Of a stretch of 5,457 bases of DNA, positions 1 to 5,109 are shown one piece after another. The notes beneath the pieces are model-generated. The model worked only from the letters and a program-made list of their open reading frames with translations, ran no database searches and had not been told where the DNA came from. The DNA comes from Candidatus Binatota bacterium (GTDB lineage Bacteria; Desulfobacterota; Binatia; Bin18). The stretch spans positions 1-5,457 of the forward strand of contig WTHE01000679.1 of NCBI GenBank assembly GCA_011523315.1, given 5' to 3'. Each line of letters begins with the position of its first letter. Position 1 is the first letter of the stretch. The translations under genes were made by a program, and so were the position numbers.

Positions 1-2
1 CA

Positions 3-182
3 ATTGCCTACATCGTGGGCAAGTATGGGGCGGAGAAGTTCATGTGGGCCTCGGACTTTCCGCATTGGGACGGCAGCCTTGAGGCGCTGGCGGAGACCAG
101 ACAGGCCATCGCCGCCCTGTCGCCACAGGAGCAGCGGCTGGTGCTGGGAGACAATGTGGCGCAGATCTATGGCCTGTCTTGA
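3..182 (+). CDS. Amidohydrolase family protein, C-terminal fragment (5' end outside window)
   Basis: The open frame runs from base 3 to a TGA at 180-182 and gives the last 59 residues of a protein that begins before the window. It contains MWASDFPHWDG (residues 14-24 of the fragment) and ends in NVAQIYGLS. An [SG]SDFPH motif about 40 residues before a closing N-[AV]-A-x-[IL]-Y-G-L is the usual C-terminus of the amidohydrolase_2 (metal-dependent TIM-barrel hydrolase/decarboxylase) family. In that family the motif's Asp is a metal-binding or catalytic residue, and the final helix closes the barrel. The substrate cannot be told from this piece. It converges on the PIN-domain gene, whose stop is 107 bp away. 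No convincing terminator hairpin with a T-tract is visible in the gap (183-289). The G+C-rich third positions fit the housekeeping cluster rather than the neighbouring module. Confidence 0.85.
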   Translation: MAYIVGKYGAEKFMWASDFPHWDGSLEALAETRQAIAALSPQEQRLVLGDNVAQIYGLS

Positions 183-289
183 GCGGCAAAGGGTCAAGAC
201 ACCTCGCTTTCAACCAGACCTTGAGAGCCACCCTTGCGTCAGGTCGATGGGGAACCGTCTCATAAGCTGGCACGGGCGGAGATACGGGA

Positions 290-712
290 CTACGAACCGT
301 TGCCTTTCATGAGGACGCTAAACCCTTCCTGCTCGAAGTGACGATCATTCGTCAGGATTTCGGTGATGGAGTGAGATTCCATGGTATTCATGGAAATACA
401 GTCTTGCAGGCTGTATCCCTTGTCACTCCGTGCCTCGTAACGCTCCAGCCCTTTGCGAAAGGATTCTCGGGACTGCGGAACAACTCGGACGTTCGGATTC
501 GACAGGATTGCCCGGACTGTTTTTGCCGCCCCGAGTCGCAGACGCGCTCGTCCCTTAGAAAGCGCCGCGAGGAATTCCGTCAGCACTTCATCCGTGGTGA
601 CGAGACGCACCCGCCCCAATTCGTCACGCGCCTTTATCGCGGCATCTTTCCACTGGTCATTTGGCCGGACTATGGCAATCCAGTAAACGGTGTCGACGAA
701 TACGGTCTTCAT
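290..712 (-). CDS. PIN-domain ribonuclease, VapC-type toxin candidate
   Basis: This 140-residue protein is the usual length for a stand-alone PIN domain. The acidic catalytic set is in order: Asp7 in VFVDTVYW, Glu46 in LTEFLAAL, Asp104 in YSLQDC and Asp123 in TNDRHF. The closing TNDRHFEQEGF matches the T.D.HF...GF end of VapC-like proteins. In this family the acidic residues bind Mg2+/Mn2+ and cleave RNA (often tRNA or rRNA) in the cytoplasm, and a small VapB protein normally neutralises the enzyme. Here no small vapB is present. The gene starts inside the stop of the 281-residue GIY-YIG-like gene (ATGA, 709-712), with no good Shine-Dalgarno of its own, so translation probably depends on coupling. 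Local G+C is lower than in the flanking genes. All four acidic positions are kept, so it is probably active. The RNA target, and whether it is a toxin at all, are inferred. Confidence 0.85.
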   Translation of the reverse strand: MKTVFVDTVYWIAIVRPNDQWKDAAIKARDELGRVRLVTTDEVLTEFLAALSKGRARLRLGAAKTVRAILSNPNVRVVPQSRESFRKGLERYEARSDKGYSLQDCISMNTMESHSITEILTNDRHFEQEGFSVLMKGNGS

Positions 713-1554
713 GATTCATCGCCGTACAGATAATGGTCGAGTCTGTCTGTCAGGTCTTCAGGCAGGCTTTCCCAGTCTTTGACAGGGATGTCTTCGAATA
801 TATCGGCTATCTCAGCCTCGATCCCTGGCGTGTTCGTGCCCATCGCTGGTTCGATGATTGCACGAATTGCATCCTCAATTTCACTCGGAGTGGCCAGGAA
901 CCATGCATGACCCGGCACATCATCTATCCGTTGTCCGCGGGTCTGAAACCAGGCGTGTAAAAGAGTCTCGCGCCTTCTCGCTTCCGCTTCGTCAGGACAA
1001 CCAATCCGTACCAGATAGCTCGGTCTTTCGGGGAGATTCTCCCAAAAGTCTCGCAATCTCCGCCTGAACCCGTCTGGTCCCGCACGACCAATTTTTATCG
1101 GACAACGATCACCATATCCTTTCCGATACCGTGGAAGACACCAGGCGTAGACTTCGTATGGTCCGTCTCCATATTCACGTTCGGGTTTCAGTAAATCCTC
1201 GGTGCTATCGCCCTGTGCTGTGTCTCGAAGACGCTCGAATGCTCCCCGTTGGTCGTCGTAACCGATAAATCGGTACCGGCCACGCATCTCTCGACCCTGT
1301 GTGTCACACACCTTTTCAAAGGGACTGCTGTCCTGGCGCAACCATTTTTTGAGGACGGTGGCGACGGCGTGTTTCGAGGTGTGCTCGTTTCCTCCACGTT
1401 CCACGAAGCGTGATTGGAGCGTGGTGCTGATCTGCTCGCGCCTGTAGATACGGCCAAGCTCGAAGATACCGGGAATGCGGCAAAGCTCTCGCGCGGCTTC
1501 TGCCCCGAAAGGTTCTTCCATAAGAAAGTCCACTCGTACCTCCAGTCTATCCAT
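709..1554 (-). CDS. Putative wHTH plus GIY-YIG/T5orf172-like nuclease-domain protein, possible antitoxin/partner of the PIN protein
   Basis: This is a 281-residue protein. Residues 131-235 look like the T5orf172/MUG113 branch of the GIY-YIG fold: YEVYAWCLP (133-141) as the first strand, CPIKIGRAG (151-159) as the 'YIG' strand with Lys for Tyr as is common in this branch, Arg-rich RRRLRDF (164-170), ETLLHAWF (196-203) with Glu196 as the likely metal-binding residue, and HAWFLATPSEIE (216-227). Residues 30-100 resemble a winged helix: helices around 36-50 and 60-73, then a wing ending RGRYRFIG. The last 40 or so residues are strongly acidic and end LPEDLTDRLDHYLYGDES, which could be a toxin-binding tail. 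The ATG at 1552-1554 follows AGGA (rc of 1559-1562) by four bases. It overlaps the PIN gene by 4 nt. The domain assignment is fairly secure. DNA binding, nuclease activity and antitoxin function are inference. It could also be a defence or homing-type nuclease. Confidence 0.72.
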   Translation of the reverse strand: MDRLEVRVDFLMEEPFGAEAARELCRIPGIFELGRIYRREQISTTLQSRFVERGGNEHTSKHAVATVLKKWLRQDSSPFEKVCDTQGREMRGRYRFIGYDDQRGAFERLRDTAQGDSTEDLLKPEREYGDGPYEVYAWCLPRYRKGYGDRCPIKIGRAGPDGFRRRLRDFWENLPERPSYLVRIGCPDEAEARRRETLLHAWFQTRGQRIDDVPGHAWFLATPSEIEDAIRAIIEPAMGTNTPGIEAEIADIFEDIPVKDWESLPEDLTDRLDHYLYGDES

Positions 1555-1596
1555 ATGGTCCTAGAGGTCCATTAGATTAGATAAGGGCCATATGGA
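1550..1596. promoter_or_regulatory. Paired CCATATGG operator-like palindromes
   Basis: TCCATATGG (1550-1558) and CCATATGGA (1588-1596) form a perfect 9-bp inverted repeat. Because the 8-bp core CCATATGG is itself palindromic, the two are also direct repeats, with centres 37 bp apart. One copy contains the start codon of the 281-residue gene; the other lies between the predicted -35 and -10 boxes. This is the layout expected of an autoregulated toxin-antitoxin operon whose DNA-binding partner represses its own promoter. The repeat is seen directly; the operator role is inferred. Confidence 0.5.
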
Positions 1597-1602
1597 CGTC
1601 AA
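1574..1602 (-). promoter_or_regulatory. Candidate sigma70-type promoter of the GIY-YIG/PIN operon
   Basis: Reading the minus strand, TTGACG (rc of 1597-1602) matches five of six bases of the -35 consensus. After 17 bp comes TAATCT (rc of 1574-1579), a weak -10 box. TCTAAT (rc of 1576-1581, five of six matches) lies at a shorter 15-bp spacing and is an alternative. Transcription would start about 10-15 bases before the ATG at 1554, giving a very short leader. A CCATATGG palindrome lies between the two boxes. Confidence 0.45.
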
Positions 1603-1671
1603 GGTATGGTAACGATTCCCAGAGCCACACCGTTGAGCCTGGAAGCGCGCCTGCACGACGGCTGGGCAGGT

Positions 1672-1681
1672 GTCATATGAC
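1672..1681. repeat. Third CATATG palindrome (GTCATATGAC)
   Basis: A perfect 10-bp palindrome lies about 80 bp upstream of the predicted promoter of the GIY-YIG/PIN operon. It shares the CATATG core with the two operator-like sites but not their flanking bases, so a common binding protein is only possible. The rest of the 194-bp gap between the operon start and the tRNA (1555-1748) holds no other gene or strong terminator that I can see. Confidence 0.3.
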
Positions 1682-1748
1682 TTGAGACAGACTGCAATCA
1701 GCACCTGAGAGCGTTCAGAAAGATCAATTTTTGAGAGGAGAAGTGGTG

Positions 1749-1821
<73 letters not shown>

Positions 1822-1845
1822 ATGTGCGGACTGGCTGGCCGCGTG

Positions 1846-1860
1846 AGACACGGGGTGTCT
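1846..1860 (-). terminator. Short hairpin between gshB and tRNA-Phe (weak terminator or processing-site candidate)
   Basis: AGACAC and GTGTCT form a perfect 6-bp stem around a 3-base loop, 50 bp after the gshB stop. No T-tract follows on the minus strand, so it does not fit a standard factor-independent terminator. It could be a processing or mRNA 3'-end structure, or chance. Confidence 0.2.
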
Positions 1861-1910
1861 TGGCGCGTTCCGGTTTTGTACTGAATGCGCCCGACCGAGT
1901 CAAGACCGCC

Positions 1911-2873
1911 TCAGGCGTGCCGCTGGCGCTCTTCAACTTGCTGCTCGGCAAAGTCAATGACCTTGGCTTCGAGGCACACGTGGTCGAGCCGGTCGATTTC
2001 CTGCACGCCGGTCGGGCTGGTCACATTGACCTCGGTCAGATACTCGCCAATGATGTCGAGGCCGACAAAATACAGCCCTTCACGGCGCAGGCGTGGCCCG
2101 ACGAGGGCGCAGATCTCGCGGTCACGCTCGGTGACATCCGCCTTGACACAGGTGCCGCCGACATGGATGTTGCCCCGGTGTTCGTCGGCGCGCGGAACCC
2201 GCAGGGTGCAGCCTAAGGGCTCGCCGTTCAGCACAATGAGACGCTTATCGCCCTGCCGCACGGCCGGCAGGTACTGCTGGGCGATGATCGGCTCGCGGCC
2301 CTGTCTGGTCGCCGTTTCCAGGATCGAGTTCAGGTTGCGGTCCCCCCGCTGCACATAGAAAATGCCCGCCCCGCCGTGGCCGTCAACGGGCTTGATAATC
2401 ATCTCTCCGCCGAGTTCTTCGAGAAAGGCTTTGAGACGCTCGGCGTCGTGAGACACCAGGGTCGGCGGAATGACGGCGGAGAAGTTGAGAGCGAAGAGTT
2501 TTTCGTTGGCGGCGCGCAGACCGCCGGGATTGTTGAGCACGACCGCACCTTCGTCCTGGGCCAGGTCGAGCAGCTGGGTGGCGTGCAGATAGGCAATATC
2601 AAACGGCGGGTCTTTACGCATGAAGACCGCGTCAAAACCGCCCAGGGGCTCGACCGTCTGACCGAGAAAGCTGAAGTGTCGGCCCGCTTCGCGTCGCAGT
2701 TCGATCCGCCGGGTGCGGGCCATGGGCCGAGTCCGCTCAATGAAAAGATCGTCCATTTCGATATAGGCCAACTCGTGACCGCGGCGCTGGGCTTCGAGCA
2801 TAAAGACAAAGGTCGTGTCTTTGTCGATCAGAACGTCTTGGATGGGGTCCATGATAAAGGCAAAGCGTCCCAT
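1911..2873 (-). CDS. gshB: Glutathione synthetase, intact copy
   Basis: This 320-residue protein is close to the E. coli GshB length (about 316). It would join gamma-glutamylcysteine and glycine with ATP to form glutathione in the cytosol (EC 6.3.2.3). The N-terminal domain begins MGRFAFIMDPI with the FMRKDPPFD segment (84-92). NNPGGLRAANEKLFAL (114-129) is the family signature before the ATP-grasp domain. IKPVDGHGGAGIF (160-172) is the glycine-rich ATP loop, and GDKRLIV (208-214) precedes the metal-site region near the end, GEYLTEVNVTSPTG (276-289), with Glu and Asn ligands. The ATG start and MGRFAFI are the family's usual beginning. Its first 159 codons are the downstream copy of a 491-bp tandem duplication. 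Only 12 native bases precede its ATG, and the Shine-Dalgarno reads TGAG instead of GGAG. Translation may be coupled to the overlapping truncated frame. Confidence 0.96.
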   Translation of the reverse strand: MGRFAFIMDPIQDVLIDKDTTFVFMLEAQRRGHELAYIEMDDLFIERTRPMARTRRIELRREAGRHFSFLGQTVEPLGGFDAVFMRKDPPFDIAYLHATQLLDLAQDEGAVVLNNPGGLRAANEKLFALNFSAVIPPTLVSHDAERLKAFLEELGGEMIIKPVDGHGGAGIFYVQRGDRNLNSILETATRQGREPIIAQQYLPAVRQGDKRLIVLNGEPLGCTLRVPRADEHRGNIHVGGTCVKADVTERDREICALVGPRLRREGLYFVGLDIIGEYLTEVNVTSPTGVQEIDRLDHVCLEAKVIDFAEQQVEERQRHA

Positions 2874-3376
2874 ACGGCAGTGCTCATAATCATCTCTCCG
2901 CCGAGTTCTTCGAGAAAGGCTTTGAGACGCTCGGCGTCGTGAGACACCAGGGTCGGCGGAATGACGGCGGAGAAGTTGAGAGCGAAGAGTTTTTCGTTGG
3001 CGGCGCGCAGACCGCCGGGATTGTTGAGCACGACCGCACCTTCGTCCTGGGCCAGGTCGAGCAGCTGGGTGGCGTGCAGATAGGCAATATCAAACGGCGG
3101 GTCTTTACGCATGAAGACCGCGTCAAAACCGCCCAGGGGCTCGACCGTCTGACCGAGAAAGCTGAAGTGTCGGCCCGCTTCGCGTCGCAGTTCGATCCGC
3201 CGGGTGCGGGCCATGGGCCGAGTCCGCTCAATGAAAAGATCGTCCATTTCGATATAGGCCAACTCGTGACCGCGGCGCTGGGCTTCGAGCATAAAGACAA
3301 AGGTCGTGTCTTTGTCGATCAGAACGTCTTGGATGGGGTCCATGATAAAGGCAAAGCGTCCCATACGGCAGTGCTC
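2395..3376. repeat. Perfect tandem duplication, 2 x 491 bp (2395-2885 and 2886-3376)
   Basis: Read by eye, the two units are identical over all 491 bases and abut with no spacer. Flanking bases diverge at once: G2394 against C2885 on the left, A2886 against C3377 on the right, so there is no microhomology at the junction. The unit holds the first 159 codons of gshB plus 12 bases of leader. Its length is not a multiple of three, so the upstream copy shifts frame at the junction. No transposase or target-site duplication is associated with it. Confidence 0.97.
2828..3364 (-). pseudogene. gshB: Truncated gshB 5' copy, frame-shifted at the duplication junction
   Basis: From the ATG at 3362-3364 the frame gives residues 1-159 identical to intact GshB. 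It then crosses the junction out of frame and adds 19 unrelated residues (MSTAVWDALPLSWTPSKTF) before stopping at 2828. The product keeps the N-terminal domain and the NNPGG segment. It lacks nearly all of the ATP-grasp domain (ATP loop, metal ligands), so it cannot be catalytic. This copy holds the native upstream region, including a GGAG nine bases before its ATG. It overlaps the intact gene by 46 nt. The frame stays open upstream into rsmE, but that stretch is a frame shadow: the native start is 3364. It may matter only as a leader that carries ribosomes to the intact start. Confidence 0.9.
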
Positions 3377-3377
3377 C
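3374..3377 (-). promoter_or_regulatory. Native gshB Shine-Dalgarno (GGAG), cut by the duplication
   Basis: GGAG (rc of CTCC 3374-3377) lies nine bases before the ATG of the truncated copy. The duplication boundary falls between 3376 and 3377, inside this motif. At the intact copy the matching bases (2883-2886) therefore read TGAG. Confidence 0.6.
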
Positions 3378-3420
3378 AGTGCAGTGATAGGCTGGCAGCC
3401 TAGGCATTCGGCCCGGCAAA

Positions 3421-3441
3421 GGCAAGAGGGCGCCGCTTGCC
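3421..3441 (-). terminator. 6-bp hairpin between rsmE and gshB (weak attenuator/terminator candidate)
   Basis: GGCAAG (3421-3426) and CTTGCC (3436-3441) pair perfectly around a 9-base GC-rich loop, just after the rsmE stop. On the minus strand it is followed by TTTGCC, too short a T-run for an efficient intrinsic terminator. It may cause partial termination or be incidental in GC-rich DNA. Confidence 0.25.
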
Positions 3442-3444
3442 GAG

Positions 3445-4179
3445 TCAGGAGGACTGTCGCCACACATACTGACACAGGCTGACGGCGGCGATGCTGGCCG
3501 TCTCGGCGCGCAGGATGGACGGACCGAGGCTGACGGGCGTAAAGCCGGCGGCCCGGGCCTGGTCGACTTCCTGGGGAGTGAAACCGCCCTCGGAGCCGAT
3601 CACAATCCACAGGCTGGACAGCGTTCGGTGGGTATCGGCAAAGGCTCTGAGGCTGAGGGTTTGCTCGTGCTCGGAGAACAGCAGCCTGGTTTCTGAGTCG
3701 GACGCGGTGTCGAGGAGTTGGGCGAAAGAGTGGGGTGGCGTGATATGGGGCAGGTGGCTGCCGGACTGCTTTGCCGCGCTCTGGGCGATACGTCGCCAAC
3801 GGGTCAGACGCTGCGCCTGGCGGTCCTGGGGCAGGCTGACAACCGTATTAGCGGAAAAAAAGGGCACGATGGTGTGCACGCCGAGTTCGGTGACTTTCTC
3901 AATCACCAGGTCCAGCTTGGCGCCCTTGAGCAGGCCCAGCGCCAGAGTGAGAGCGAAAGACGGGGGCGACACAGCAGCCACAGATCGAATGGCAATGGTG
4001 GCCGTCTGGGCAGAGAAGTGGCTGAGCGTGCCGTGATATTCGGTACCCCGCTCATCGCGCAGGGCCAGTGGGTCGCCGACCTGGAGGCGCACGACGTGGC
4101 GCAGGTGGTGGTATTCCGGGCCGGTCAGCACGGCCTGGGAGGCGTGTACGGCGGAGGAATGAACGAAGAACCGTCTCAT
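3445..4179 (-). CDS. rsmE: 16S rRNA (uracil-1498-N3)-methyltransferase
   Basis: This 244-residue SPOUT methyltransferase matches the usual RsmE length (about 243). RsmE uses S-adenosylmethionine to methylate N3 of U1498 in 16S rRNA of the 30S subunit. The N-terminal PUA-like domain begins MRRFFVHSSA with HHLRHVVRLQVGD (24-36). EKVTELGV (94-101) and AQSAAKQSG (132-140) are family signatures. The C-terminal knot that binds the methyl donor has IGSEGGFTPQE (194-204) and LGPSILRAETA (218-228), where the usual Arg after LGP is Ser. The ATG at 4177-4179 is chosen because MRRFF is the family start. A longer frame to 4329 would run into prmA and has no family resemblance. The Shine-Dalgarno is weak (GGA close to the ATG), and the prmA stop is 13 bp upstream, so coupled translation in one operon is likely. 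Confidence 0.96.
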   Translation of the reverse strand: MRRFFVHSSAVHASQAVLTGPEYHHLRHVVRLQVGDPLALRDERGTEYHGTLSHFSAQTATIAIRSVAAVSPPSFALTLALGLLKGAKLDLVIEKVTELGVHTIVPFFSANTVVSLPQDRQAQRLTRWRRIAQSAAKQSGSHLPHITPPHSFAQLLDTASDSETRLLFSEHEQTLSLRAFADTHRTLSSLWIVIGSEGGFTPQEVDQARAAGFTPVSLGPSILRAETASIAAVSLCQYVWRQSS

Positions 4180-4192
4180 CGTCCGAAGACTG

Positions 4193-5089
4193 CTACACCC
4201 GTTGGCGGACCAGGCTGACCCATTCGTCGGCCACAAGACGGGACTGCTCACGCCACACCGGAGCCGGGAACGCCGCGTCCACGTCGGCGGCCTGCTGGGT
4301 CTGAATCCCGGACAGGATGAGGTGGCCACCCGGCATCGTGGCTCGGGTTAGGGGGGCGGCCAGCTCAATGAGCGTGCGGGCAAACAGGTTGGCGACAATG
4401 AGTGGAAAGGTCAGCGACAGCGATTCGAGCGGCTGTACGCTCAGTCGAACGCCTGAGGTGATACGGTTGGCGGCGAGATTCTTACGCGCCTCGTCCAGGG
4501 CGACCGGGTCGGTGTCCAGAGCCCAGATATCGGGGCAGCCGAGGCGGGCCAGCGCAATACTGAGAATCCCCGAACCGGTCCCGAGGTCGAGCGCCCGGCT
4601 CGGTGCGCCGTGGGCCAGACACAGCGCTTCAACCGCCTCCAGACAGCTCCGCGTCGTGGCGTGGTGACCGGTGCCAAAAGCCATGCTGGGATTGATGACC
4701 AGACAGTCGCGCTGAGTCCGAGTTGGGGCTGTCTCCCAGGGCGGGAGCACCACAAAACGTGAGCCGACCTCAAGCGGTTGAAAGTGTTCGCGCCACCGGT
4801 CCTGCCAGGCCCGACTGCCAAGCGTGCTCAGCCGTACCGGCTGGGAGAGATCAAGATGGGGAAACAGCTGCGCGAGCTGATCCAGGTAGCGTCTCAGGGC
4901 CGAGCGTAGGGCTGGGCCTGGGCTGTCGGCTGTGAAGAAGGCCCGGACGGTCGTTGTCGGAGACTGAGGGGCGGCCGGGTCATGCTCGCCCTCTATCACT
5001 CCGAGCGATCCGCGCTCCGCCAGAAAGTTTGACACTGCATCGACCGCCTCGTGCGGAACCGTGACCGACAGGCACAGCCAGCGCTCCAC
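4193..5089 (-). CDS. prmA: Ribosomal protein L11 methyltransferase
   Basis: This 298-residue protein is close to the E. coli PrmA length (293). It would methylate lysines and the N-terminal amine of ribosomal protein L11 with S-adenosylmethionine. An N-terminal substrate-recognition domain (about 1-90) is joined by a linker containing WQDRWREHFQPLEVG (95-109) to a class I methyltransferase domain. NPSMAFGTGHHATT (133-146) matches the family's DPG.AFGTG.H.TT signature with Asn for Asp. LDLGTGSGILSIAL (167-180) is motif I, LDTDPVA (191-197) motif II, and VANLFARTL (232-240) is the motif IV region. The start is GTG (5087-5089), seven bases after GGAG. An ATG five bases upstream is out of frame. 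It follows the M16 peptidase stop by 20 bp and precedes rsmE by 13 bp. prmA-rsmE pairs are common in bacteria. Confidence 0.95.
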   Translation of the reverse strand: MERWLCLSVTVPHEAVDAVSNFLAERGSLGVIEGEHDPAAPQSPTTTVRAFFTADSPGPALRSALRRYLDQLAQLFPHLDLSQPVRLSTLGSRAWQDRWREHFQPLEVGSRFVVLPPWETAPTRTQRDCLVINPSMAFGTGHHATTRSCLEAVEALCLAHGAPSRALDLGTGSGILSIALARLGCPDIWALDTDPVALDEARKNLAANRITSGVRLSVQPLESLSLTFPLIVANLFARTLIELAAPLTRATMPGGHLILSGIQTQQAADVDAAFPAPVWREQSRLVADEWVSLVRQRV

Positions 5090-5109
5090 GCCATTGCTCC
5101 GTCCCGGCC

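Noticed and set aside
183..289. Bidirectional terminator between the convergent amidohydrolase and PIN genes
   Set aside because: Only imperfect, bulged pairings and no T-tract on either strand were found.
252..300. Direct repeat GAACCGT (252-258 and 294-300) near the PIN stop as a possible att or target-site repeat
   Set aside because: Seven bases is too short, and the two copies do not flank the module.
377..395. 7-bp inverted repeat TTCCATG/CATGGAA
   Set aside because: It lies inside the PIN coding sequence and comes from adjacent ATG codons; no regulatory placement.
2376..2942. Plus-strand 188-aa open frame opposite gshB, and its twin at 2939-3403
   Set aside because: Both are antisense shadows of gshB, repeated only because the DNA is duplicated. 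They have no recognisable protein features.
2828..3799. A 323-aa frame suggesting GshB with a long N-terminal extension
   Set aside because: The first 145 residues are an out-of-frame reading of rsmE and of the rsmE-gshB gap. MGRFAFI at 3364, preceded by GGAG, is the family start, and the C-terminus is frame-shifted.
4180..4329. N-terminal extension of RsmE by 50 residues
   Set aside because: It overlaps the prmA 3' end in another frame and has no family resemblance; MRRFF at 4179 is the normal start.
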